A stretch of 64,000 bases of DNA, taken from the NCBI GenBank assembly GCA_016713825.1, contig JADJOJ010000003.1, forward strand, positions 310,001-374,000. Direction: 5' to 3'. A model generated the notes under the pieces. The model did no database searches, was not told the DNA's origin, and worked only from the letters and a program-made list of their open reading frames with translations. Source of the DNA: Candidatus Leptofilum gracile. GTDB taxonomy: Bacteria; Chloroflexota; Anaerolineae; Promineifilales; Promineifilaceae. The translations under genes were made by a program, and so were the position numbers. Positions within the stretch are counted from its first letter, which is position 1; each line of letters starts with the position of its first letter. Below are positions 55,212 to 62,748 of this stretch, in pieces.

Positions 55212-56223
55212 CATTCTCACCTTCGTCTTCCCGCCGTTGACGCACGTTGTTGGCCACAAACCAGGCTGTCGAACCGCCCAGCACCAGCCCCAACACGCCA
55301 CCCTGGAACAGCAGCGTCAGGTTTCGATTGGCCAGTGCTGCTTCCAACGTTTGCACCTTCTGCTCTGGCGTTAGCGTGTCTGGTTCCTCCAGGCTCACGG
55401 TTCCCTGCAACACCGTCACCAGCTCCTCTTCCCCTTCAACCAGCTCTGCACTGGCCACCGTTGCGCCATGTTCATAGCCCGGCAACGAAAAACCAGCGTG
55501 TAGGGCATCGGTGTGGCAAGCCACACAAGTGGCTGGCGTAATGGTAAAAGCATGGCCGGTGGGCACAATGCCGTCTTGCGGCATCTCTTCAGGTGGAATG
55601 ACCAATGCGTGGCAATCCACACAGCCAATCCCCTCCTGAATGTGCAAATCTTCCAGGTAATCTTCCATGGTGTCTTTGTGGCAGTTTACGCACAGTTCGT
55701 CTGGCTGCTCAAACAGCGGCTGCTGGCTGTGGGGGTCGTGGCAATCCATACAGCCAATATCTTCCGACGCGTGGCCAGTTTGGTGCCACTCGCCCAGGGT
55801 GGTGGTGTGGCAGGTGCCGCAATATTCCGTATCGGCCAGGATGGGTACCGCTGCCGGGGGATGCTCTTCTGTGGTTTCGCCGTGGCAAGATTCGCAAGAC
55901 ACGCCTTCCTGGTCATATTCCCCGGTAGCGGGTTGGAAGTTGGTGGTGTGGCAGGCCAGGCATTCACCTGGCTCGCCAAGCGCCAGCCACTGCGCCTGAA
56001 ACACCTCATCGTCGAAGGCATGGGCGTGGGCGCTGTCTTCCCAATGGCTGGCTACATCCAGGTGACACTCCTGGCATTCCTGGGTGGGGATGGTGGGGGC
56101 ATCTGGCTCTTCGTCGTCCTGCGCCAGGGTGAGTTGAACGGTAAAAAGCAAAACGGCCGTTCCCACCAAACCTCCCAGCAGAACCGGCCAGTTCAAAGAA
56201 AATCTCTTCAAAAACTGTTTCAT
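55195..56223 (-). CDS. Membrane-anchored octahaem cytochrome c
   Basis: From the ATG at 56223 the protein has 342 residues. It has a signal/anchor (WPVLLGGLVGTAVLLFTVQL) and eight CxxCH sites: CQECH, CLACH, CESCH, CGTCH, CMDCH, CVNCH, CVDCH and CVACH. A C-terminal membrane helix (LTLLFQGGVLGLVLGGSTAWF) and a basic-acidic tail follow. It is an exported electron carrier and the first gene of the operon with the ferredoxin and NrfD. NrfB or DsrJ would be the functional counterpart, though with fewer haems. It is divergent from the dodecahaem gene; the 373-base spacer between them holds the regulatory elements. Confidence 0.88.
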   Translation of the reverse strand: MKQFLKRFSLNWPVLLGGLVGTAVLLFTVQLTLAQDDEEPDAPTIPTQECQECHLDVASHWEDSAHAHAFDDEVFQAQWLALGEPGECLACHTTNFQPATGEYDQEGVSCESCHGETTEEHPPAAVPILADTEYCGTCHTTTLGEWHQTGHASEDIGCMDCHDPHSQQPLFEQPDELCVNCHKDTMEDYLEDLHIQEGIGCVDCHALVIPPEEMPQDGIVPTGHAFTITPATCVACHTDALHAGFSLPGYEHGATVASAELVEGEEELVTVLQGTVSLEEPDTLTPEQKVQTLEAALANRNLTLLFQGGVLGLVLGGSTAWFVANNVRQRREDEGENDEQEK

Positions 56224-56323
56224 AGTCGCCTCAGTTTCCAAACTTTTGTTTGTGAAATTATTAACAATATAGGCATTCTAACATCGAAAAATAGCAATCT
56301 CAATAGGCTGGGGCGGCAGAAGC

Positions 56324-56361
56324 ATTGCTTTTGATTATGCATGCCAAGAAGCAAAAGCAAT
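56324..56361. repeat. Inverted repeat ATTGCTTTTG/CAAAAGCAAT in divergent cytochrome spacer
   Basis: Ten-base exact arms (56324-56333, 56352-56361) with an 18-base spacer lie near the middle of the spacer. It may be a regulator site or a hairpin in the leader of the octahaem gene. The rest of 56224-56323 and 56429-56580 is A+T-rich with no gene seen. Confidence 0.5.
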
Positions 56362-56382
56362 AAGTAAAACCTTGAAAACAGA

Positions 56383-56428
56383 TTGATTTCGCCTGCTGGT
56401 TGGTTATACTGTTAGTGAAAATTTTCAC
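56383..56428 (+). promoter_or_regulatory. Promoter and palindromic operator of the dodecahaem/rhodanese genes
   Basis: TTGATT (56383-56388), 16 bases, then TATACT (56405-56410) make a plausible promoter. Immediately after it GTGAAAATTTTCAC (56415-56428) is a perfect 14-base palindrome. The block ATACT...GTGAAAAT...CAC recurs at 60271-60300 before the LysR gene. The palindrome also fits the CRP/FNR shape GTGA-N6-TCAC. Confidence 0.6.
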
Positions 56429-56596
56429 CAATAAACCGTTAAGGTTGACCATTTTGGTGAACAAAACCATCAATCTTACACAGAGATACCAAACCTGGAT
56501 TGGCCCTGTTTCACCTTTGTGAGGGCGGTTAACTAAAAACGCAGTCCAATCTGCATCTGGTTTCTCAACAAGGATTACAGTTTGAAGGAGCGTATC

Positions 56597-58156
56597 TTGA
56601 AACAGGCGAAAATTCCGCTCGAAATGATTGGATTTTTGATGGGCCTGCTTTTACTTGTGGGAATTGTGGCGCTGGCTGGCTGCCAGTCGGCCGACTCAGA
56701 TGAAGCTGAAGCGGTAGAGGCGGTAGCCAATGTTGAACCGCTGTTGGTGGAAACGGCAACGGCCGTAACCCCCACCGAAGCGCCAGCCACAGAACCCACC
56801 CTGGAGCCAGCCCCCGTAGATAACTGCCTGGACTGCCACACCAACAAAGACCTGCTCATCCAAACAGCCGACCCCGAAGAAGAGGTGATCGCCGAAAACG
56901 AAGGTGAAGGCTGAGGCGGAGAGGTGGCTCCGTTGGAGCCATGGGAGAAGGTCTTGGTAGATGGGGAACTGTTCCCCGAAGAAGTGCATGGACAGGTAGC
57001 CTGTGCCGATTGCCACGCCGGACAAAACACGCCAGATAAGTTTGAGGCGCACGTGGGGCTTATTGAAAATCCCAGTGAGAACCCGGTGGAATCTTGTGGG
57101 GAATGCCATCCCGATGTGGTGGCCACCCACGATAGTAACCTGCACAGCAATTTGGAAGGGTATTGGACGGTGCTGGATGCCCGGTCTGTACCAGAAGATC
57201 ATGAAGCGTTAGACGGTATGTTTGCCAACCATTGCAACAGTTGTCATGCAACCTGCGGTGAATGCCACGTGAGCCAGCCAAATTTGGTGGGTGGGGGTCT
57301 CATCGAGGGACATCTGTTTAATGAAACGCCGTCGATGACCCGCAACTGTACGGCTTGCCACGGCAGCCGGGTGGGTAACGAATACCTGGGCAAACACGAA
57401 GATTTGCGGCCCGATGTGCATTTTAGCCAGGGGCGGATGTCTTGTGTAGATTGCCACTCTGGCCACCAGATGCACGGTGCGCCCGACGATTGCCAATCTT
57501 GCCACACTGGCCCAGAGGCCCAGTTGGCCCAGCTGGAAGCGCCGCCAGACCACCGGTACGACGGGGCGCAGCTGCCAAGCTGTGAATCATGCCATATGAC
57601 GGTGGCCATGCAAGATGACGACATTGAGATGCACCAGCAGCATGGCGGCGATCTTTCTTGCCAGGTGTGCCATTCGGTAGCTTACACCAGCTGCGATGGC
57701 TGCCACGTGCAGATTAGCGAGACGACGGGCAACCCGTATTACGCCACAGATGGCTCGTACTTTACCTTCATCATCGGGAAGAATGCGTTGGAGAGTTACG
57801 ATCGGCCGTATGAGTACGTAACGCTGCGCCACGTGCCGGTGGCTCACGACAGCTTTGCCTATTACGGGGAAGATTTGCTGAAGAATTATGATGCGCTGCC
57901 CACCTGGGTTTACACCACGCCGCATAACATTCAGCGGAATACGCCCCAGACGGAATCTTGTGACGCTTGCCACGGCAATGCCGATCTGTTCTTGACGGCG
58001 GACAAAGTGTATCCAGAAGAGTTGCAGGCGAATCTGTCTGTGATTGTGAACACAATTCCGCCGCCGATTGCCGAGATTACGTCTACGTTATCGATTTCAC
58101 CAACCACAACCATTACGACAACCACGGTGATTACCACAACGGAAGAATCACCCTAG
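56597..58156 (+). CDS. Lipoprotein dodecahaem cytochrome c with in-frame TGA
   Basis: A TTG at 56597 follows AAGGAG by six bases and is the best start. The lipobox VALAGC lies in the first 30 residues, then an acidic/Thr-Pro linker. One haem site, CLDCH, precedes an in-frame TGA at 56912-56914. The same frame stays open to 58156 with eleven more sites: CADCH, CGECH, CNSCH, CGECH, CTACH, CVDCH, CQSCH, CESCH, CQVCH, CDGCH and CDACH. Read through, it has twelve haems and about 520 residues. The TGA may be a TGG nonsense change or error, or a recoded selenocysteine codon; see 56912-56941. It is likely an outer-face electron conduit partnered with the octahaem/ferredoxin/NrfD operon. A downstream start (GTG, 56924) without a signal peptide is unlikely. 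Confidence 0.8.
56912..56941 (+). promoter_or_regulatory. In-frame TGA with adjacent stem-loop (candidate recoding site)
   Basis: TGGCTCC (56925-56931) and GGAGCCA (56935-56941) form a perfect 7-bp stem with loop GTT, extended by one G-T pair. The loop starts 17 bases after the TGA and its first base is G. This meets the published spacing rule for bacterial SECIS elements. The match is suggestive only. Confidence 0.35.
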
Positions 58157-58219
58157 TTAAATATTCTAAGGCGGGTGGCTACCTGGCCACCCGCCAGACA
58201 AAACTGTGAGGAGTAAGAG

Positions 58220-60043
58220 ATGAAAACTTACAAATATTTAGTGCTTTTACTGATTTTGGGCTTGTTATTGGTCGCCTGTGGCGGCGATACGGCTACCGAT
58301 GAACCTGTAGTAGAGCCGGATAATACGGCCGTTGAAGAAACCGAAGAAGTCGCCGACGAACCGGTTGAAGAGCCAGCCGAAGAAGTTGCCGACGAACCGG
58401 TTGAAGAAGTTGTGGCAGAACCAATGGAAGAGGAAACGGCCGTTGCCGACCTCGACGGCGCTTTTACCACCTTCCTTAGCGGCATGACCGGTTACAACAC
58501 CATCAGCATCGACGCGCTCAACGAGATGATGGTTGAAGAGCCGCCCTTTTTGCTAGATGTTCGCGAACCAAGTGAACTGACAGAAAAAGGCTGGATTGAA
58601 GGGGCTGTTAACATTCCATTGCGTGAAGTGGCCGATAATCTGCAATACCTGCCCAGCTTCGACACCCCCATCGTTAGCTACTGCGGCAGTGGCTGGCGCT
58701 GCACGATTGCCCTGGTTGCCCTGGAAGCCCTGGGTTGGGAAGACGTGCGTGGCCTGACTGGCGGCAGCTTTGGTGGCTGGGTAGAAGCTGGCTATCCCAT
58801 TGCTGAAGGCGACATTCCTGAACTGGTTGCTCTGGATGCGGCCGCCCCAGACCCGGCAATGGTTGTGGCCATGCAAGAAATGCTCCACAACGTTCCCGAT
58901 GGCTTTGGAGCCATCAGCGCGGATGATCTAAGCATTGAGCTAGTTGAAAACCCCGACATTATCTTGATCGATGTGCGTCGCCCGGAAGAAGTGGAAGAAA
59001 ATGGCTACGTTGACCATTCGAACCTGATCTTTGTGCCGCTGGAGCAATTTATTGAACTGTCTGCTGACTGGCCAGCTGATATGGATGCTCCCATTGCGGT
59101 TTACTGTGGCAGCGGCCATCGTTCCACCATTGCCATGTCCATCTTGTGGTCCTATGGTTACACAGATGTGCGCAGCTTGCGCGGCGGTTTTGGTGGCTGG
59201 GCCTCTGGCGGCTTCCCGGCCGTTGGCGTGCCAGAACCAACCTTTGATATGGATGCTGCTTTTACCACCTTTTTGGATGGGATGACCGGTTATAACACCA
59301 TCAGCGTAGACGACCTGAACTTGCTGCTGGTGGAAGACCCGCCGCCATTTGTTTTGGACGTACGTGAACCGTCGGAACTTGAAGCGAATGGTTACATTGA
59401 AGGTGCCGTCAACATTCCGCTGCGTGAGGTAGCTGACCATATCGAATGGCTGCCCAGCTTTGACACTCCCATTGTAAGCTACTGCGGCAGTGGCTGGCGC
59501 TGCACCATCGCCCTGGTGGCTTTGGAAGGCATGGGTTGGGAAGACGTGCGTGGCCTGACGGGTGGCAGCTTTGGTGCCTGGGTGGAAGCTGGTTATCCGG
59601 TAGCTGAAGGGTTGCCGCTGGAACCAATGGTACTGGACGTGGCTGAGCCCGATCCAGCAGCCGTTGCGGCCATGCAAGAGATGTTGCACAACGTACCAGA
59701 AGGTTTTGGTGCCATTACTGCCGATGATTTCAACCTGGCCTTGCTAGAGAATCCGGAGCTGTTTGTGATTGATGTTCGTCGCCAGGAAGAGCTGGAAGAA
59801 AATGGCGTGATCGAAGCAGCAAACTGGGTTCATGTGCCGCTGGAAACGTTTGTGGCGCTGAAAGACCAATGGCCGGCCGACCCAGACGCACCGATTGTGG
59901 TCTACTGTGGTTCTGGTCATCGTTCTACCATCGCCATGAGCATCTTGTGGTCGTACGGCTACACGGATGTGCACAGCTTGCGTGGCGGCTTTGGTGGCTG
60001 GGTGGAAGCTGGTTACCCAGCAGCTGAGTTTGTGGCACCCTAG
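58220..60043 (+). CDS. Four-domain rhodanese lipoprotein
   Basis: The 607-residue protein has a lipobox (LLLVACGG), an acidic E/P/V linker to about residue 75, and four rhodanese domains in the order A-B-A-B. Each A domain carries SYCGSGWRC, and each B domain carries VYCGSGHRS, with catalytic cysteine in the loop. The 58450-59240 half is repeated at 59250-60040. Rhodaneses bind and transfer sulfane sulfur from polysulfide or thiosulfate. It sits on the outer membrane face 63 bases after the dodecahaem gene and probably in one operon with it. AGGAG lies nine bases before the ATG. This is the best clue that the locus handles sulfur. Confidence 0.88.
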   Translation: MKTYKYLVLLLILGLLLVACGGDTATDEPVVEPDNTAVEETEEVADEPVEEPAEEVADEPVEEVVAEPMEEETAVADLDGAFTTFLSGMTGYNTISIDALNEMMVEEPPFLLDVREPSELTEKGWIEGAVNIPLREVADNLQYLPSFDTPIVSYCGSGWRCTIALVALEALGWEDVRGLTGGSFGGWVEAGYPIAEGDIPELVALDAAAPDPAMVVAMQEMLHNVPDGFGAISADDLSIELVENPDIILIDVRRPEEVEENGYVDHSNLIFVPLEQFIELSADWPADMDAPIAVYCGSGHRSTIAMSILWSYGYTDVRSLRGGFGGWASGGFPAVGVPEPTFDMDAAFTTFLDGMTGYNTISVDDLNLLLVEDPPPFVLDVREPSELEANGYIEGAVNIPLREVADHIEWLPSFDTPIVSYCGSGWRCTIALVALEGMGWEDVRGLTGGSFGAWVEAGYPVAEGLPLEPMVLDVAEPDPAAVAAMQEMLHNVPEGFGAITADDFNLALLENPELFVIDVRRQEELEENGVIEAANWVHVPLETFVALKDQWPADPDAPIVVYCGSGHRSTIAMSILWSYGYTDVHSLRGGFGGWVEAGYPAAEFVAP

Positions 60044-60061
60044 CAAAATCTAAAGTTTTGT

Positions 60062-60178
60062 GACTACACGCGGCTTTGGCCGCCTCTTAGCCAGAGAGGC
60101 TATGAAGTTACAAAATTCCTTCTTTGAGCGAAAGGCAAAAGTCCCTTGTGATTTTGCAGGGGGCTTTTGTCCTTTCGC
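60062..60178 (+). terminator. Hairpins after the rhodanese gene
   Basis: GCGGCTTTGGCCGC at about 60069-60082 is followed by a large imperfect hairpin at 60128-60178 (GCGAAAGG-CAAAAG-CCC against GGG-CTTTTG-CCTTTCGC). There is no long T-run after it, so it is a likely but not ideal terminator. The spacer on to 60270 shows no gene. Confidence 0.45.
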
Positions 60179-60270
60179 GTTTGTAGGATGGGTGAATGTG
60201 GGGGGTGGTGTGTGCCATTTATAATATTTGCTTATGACATTTAGCACTATTTTATCTGTGGCGAATCTGG

Positions 60271-60300
60271 CATACTATTTGTGAAAATATGCACGAATGG
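60271..60300 (+). promoter_or_regulatory. Operator-like element upstream of the LysR gene
   Basis: CATACT (60271-60276) is followed by GTGAAAATATGCAC (60281-60294), which matches the cytochrome palindrome GTGAAAATTTTCAC in 12 of 14 positions, with the preceding ATACT kept at the same spacing. Confidence 0.55.
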
Positions 60301-60382
60301 ATTTTATTTTGTTTTTTGGGGAAATGTTCTGTTTTCCGCCACATGTTCCCTTTTAATATGTGTCTGAAACTGTGAGGGTACC

Positions 60383-61372
60383 ATGTTAGATGCGCATCAA
60401 CTAAATGTATTTTTAACCGCCGCCAGGACTTTGAACTTTACGGCCGCAGCGCGGCAGCTGCACATGACGCAGCCGAGTGTGAGCCAACATATTCAGGCGT
60501 TGGAGCAGCATTTTGATCTACAGCTGTTTATTCGTGCGGGGCGGCATTTGCGCCTGACGGATGCGGGTGAAGCGCTGCTGCCGATGGCGCAGGAGATGGT
60601 TAGCATTTCGCAAAGCATTGATAACAAGATGCAGTCGTTGAAGGGGGATGTATACGGCCGTCTCACCGTAGGTTGCAGCACCACAGTCGGTAAATATGTG
60701 CTGCCGCTGCTGCTGGCCAGCTTTATGCAGCAATATCCAAAAGTAGAGGCCAGCTGCTACGTTACACCACGGAAAATTGCTGTACAAATGTTGACCGATG
60801 GGGAAGTGAACGTGGCCCTGGCCAGCAAGCAAGAGCTGAATAACAATTTGGAATTCTGCCGGTTTATTACGGATAAGGTGTGCCTGATTGTGCCGTTAAA
60901 CCACCCCTGGGCGGACCGAGAATCTGTGGAGCCAAAAGAGCTGCTTCAGGCAAACTTTATCTGGCGGGAAGAGGGATCGGGCACGCGCTATGTGGCAGAA
61001 GAGAAGATGCGGGAACATGGCATTGTGTTTGAGCAGATGAGGACGGTTCTGACGTTGGGTAACTCAGAGGCGATTGCTCTGGCGGTGCAGGAAGGCATTG
61101 GCGTTGCTTTTGTGTCGCAGATGATTATTACGCGCATTGTTGAAGGCAAGGTGAAGCCGGTGAAGGTGCGTGGCATGGAGATTGAGCAGGAGATTTTCAT
61201 TGGCCGCGATGCAAACCGGATGGGCACGACGGCCCAAACGGCGTTCTGGAAGTTTGTGACGGATCCCAAAAATCCTGTTCTCAATCGGTTAATGGAATCG
61301 TCTAAAGAGGTGGGTGATTTTTCGTTTGCCCACTCTCAAATGAATGGCCATACCATCGAAAAGACAAAATAG
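60383..61372 (+). CDS. LysR-family transcriptional regulator (CysL/CbbR-like)
   Basis: The 329-residue protein starts with the LysR winged HTH: LNVFLTAARTLNFTAAARQLHMTQPSVSQHIQALEQHFDLQLFIRAGRHLRLTDAG. A periplasmic-binding-like effector domain follows (GRLTVGCSTTVGKYVLPLLL, EEGSGTRYVAEEKM). Effectors of similar regulators include sulfur- or carbon-metabolism intermediates. It lies just after the rhodanese gene on the same strand but has its own upstream region with the shared palindrome. It is the best candidate to control the cytochrome/rhodanese genes. Confidence 0.88.
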   Translation: MLDAHQLNVFLTAARTLNFTAAARQLHMTQPSVSQHIQALEQHFDLQLFIRAGRHLRLTDAGEALLPMAQEMVSISQSIDNKMQSLKGDVYGRLTVGCSTTVGKYVLPLLLASFMQQYPKVEASCYVTPRKIAVQMLTDGEVNVALASKQELNNNLEFCRFITDKVCLIVPLNHPWADRESVEPKELLQANFIWREEGSGTRYVAEEKMREHGIVFEQMRTVLTLGNSEAIALAVQEGIGVAFVSQMIITRIVEGKVKPVKVRGMEIEQEIFIGRDANRMGTTAQTAFWKFVTDPKNPVLNRLMESSKEVGDFSFAHSQMNGHTIEKTK

Positions 61373-61373
61373 G

Positions 61374-61973
61374 TTACCTGGACTCTGGTGTAAAGGGTGC
61401 TTCTGGCAATAGATGGGCCACGAGCAGCTTGAGAAAGAAGAAGGGAATGAACCAGGCCAGCCCGGAGGTTGGCTGGAGCAGGCTGATGTTGAGTAGGAGG
61501 GTGCTGCTGTAGAGCAGCAAAGCCAACGGCCGTTGCAAATACAGCGGTGTGCGTAGCAGAACGGCCGTTCCCACCAATAACCAGCCATAATACACCGCAA
61601 AATAAAGCCAATCGCCATCGCGAAACAGCCAGGCGATGGCGGCCAGATGCAAGCCGTGCACCGCCACAAAGCCAAAATGGTCCATGAAGCGCTGCCCGGC
61701 GCGATGGTACCAGCGCTTGGCGGTTGCTGTGGCGTTGGTCACAATTCCCCCAGACAAGTCGAAGGCAAACAGTAGAAAAACAAGCCATTGCCAGCCAGAC
61801 CAGTTAAGGTCGCTGCGCTGGTTGAGGTTGATGAGGGTGAGAACGGCCGTTAACCCCACCATCCCAACCAGTTGTAGCCACAACTCTGCATCCGTTGCGC
61901 CAGGGCCAATAAATTTGTCCCACGCGCCAGCCAGGCCGGGGCGGGGTTCTGGGGGTGTCCATTCAATTTTCAT
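61374..61973 (-). CDS. Integral membrane protein of unknown function
   Basis: From the ATG at 61973 (AAGGAG upstream with five-base spacing) the protein has 199 residues and about six membrane helices, with HFGFVAVHGLHLAAIAWLF and RTPLYLQRPLALLLYSSTLLLNISLL. Some histidines lie in helices, but no cofactor site is evident. I do not recognise the family. Its stop is one base from the LysR stop, so the genes are convergent and tightly packed. An in-frame ATG exists at 62012. Confidence 0.7.
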   Translation of the reverse strand: MKIEWTPPEPRPGLAGAWDKFIGPGATDAELWLQLVGMVGLTAVLTLINLNQRSDLNWSGWQWLVFLLFAFDLSGGIVTNATATAKRWYHRAGQRFMDHFGFVAVHGLHLAAIAWLFRDGDWLYFAVYYGWLLVGTAVLLRTPLYLQRPLALLLYSSTLLLNISLLQPTSGLAWFIPFFFLKLLVAHLLPEAPFTPESR

Positions 61974-61999
61974 CATCACTCCTTCAAAAAAACGGAACG

Positions 62000-62082
62000 C
62001 AGAGTTACTCAAAGAAAAGCAGAGTTACACAGAGGGATTAGGAGAAATCTGATCAATCTGCGAAATCTGCTGATTTTTTACT
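62000..62082. repeat. Dispersed repeat region (ACGCAGAGTTAC / AATCTGC words)
   Basis: GCAGAGTTAC repeats at short distance, then ATCTGATCAATCTGCGAAATCTGCTGATTTTT, which resembles the element at 17447. At 62125-62147 CCGCGGAGAACGCAGAG is a further repeat word. The spacer 61974-62185 holds no gene. Confidence 0.5.
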
Positions 62083-62185
62083 CGTGGTGGTGTGCCCACT
62101 TATGAAGTCTCCATTGAAAATCATTTAACCGCGGAGAACGCAGAGAAAAATCTGTGCGCAATGTGTGAATTTTTGGTGCCTGGGT

Positions 62186-62659
62186 TCATCTCGGCTTTAA
62201 GGCGATGAAGGGAATGGAGTCGCGGCCGACGGCGCGATATTCCGCTTCGGTGGAGATGTTGTAGCCGATGAGTTTGCCCAGGTTTTTGGCGGCGGTGGGG
62301 TGGCGGCGGGCGTAATCTGCCATCGCTTCGCCGGATTGTTCTGGGGTGAGGGGAACGGCCGTTACCACCATTTTGCGCCAGCCTACCTGAATGTCTACTT
62401 TGGGCTGGGCCAAAATATTCAAATACCAGTCCGACTTTTGGCCAAAGCCAGAGGCGATGAAGTAGGTGTCGCTTGTTTTGTCGTAGTTGACGACTTCCAG
62501 GACTGTTTGGCGCGGTTGGCCGCTTTTGCGGCCGATGTGGTTCAGCAGCAAAAAGCGCTGGCCCAGCAGGCCGCCCAAACCCATCCGGTAAAGGAACAGC
62601 GGGGCACGGAAGAAAAACTTTTTAAGCCCGGTAACCGGTTTTCTTTCTGTCTGGTTCAT
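62186..62659 (-). CDS. Deazaflavin (F420)-dependent nitroreductase-family oxidoreductase (Ddn-like)
   Basis: The 157-residue protein carries the split-barrel motifs of the Ddn group: LLLNHIGRKSGQPRQTVLEVV, FIASGFGQKSDWYLNILAQP and PLTPEQSGEAMADYARRHPTAAKNLGKLIGY. These enzymes use cofactor F420 or flavins to reduce quinones, fatty acids or nitro compounds. F420 use is common in Chloroflexota and Actinobacteria. The ATG at 62659 has no obvious strong Shine-Dalgarno. Confidence 0.85.
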   Translation of the reverse strand: MNQTERKPVTGLKKFFFRAPLFLYRMGLGGLLGQRFLLLNHIGRKSGQPRQTVLEVVNYDKTSDTYFIASGFGQKSDWYLNILAQPKVDIQVGWRKMVVTAVPLTPEQSGEAMADYARRHPTAAKNLGKLIGYNISTEAEYRAVGRDSIPFIALKPR

Positions 62660-62678
62660 GATTTCGTCTCTTTTTTAC

Positions 62679-62748
62679 CGCAGAGGGCGCGGAGGACGCA
62701 GCGTTTTTTCTTCTTATTCTTTGCGTGCTTCGCGTTCTCTGCGGTTTA
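62679..62748. repeat. ACCGCAGAGG/TCTCTGCGGT inverted repeat
   Basis: ACCGCAGAGGGCGCGGAGGACGCAG pairs in part with CGCGTTCTCTGCGGT across an A+T-rich centre. It fills the spacer between the F420-type gene and the glycosyltransferase gene and may terminate the latter. Confidence 0.55.
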
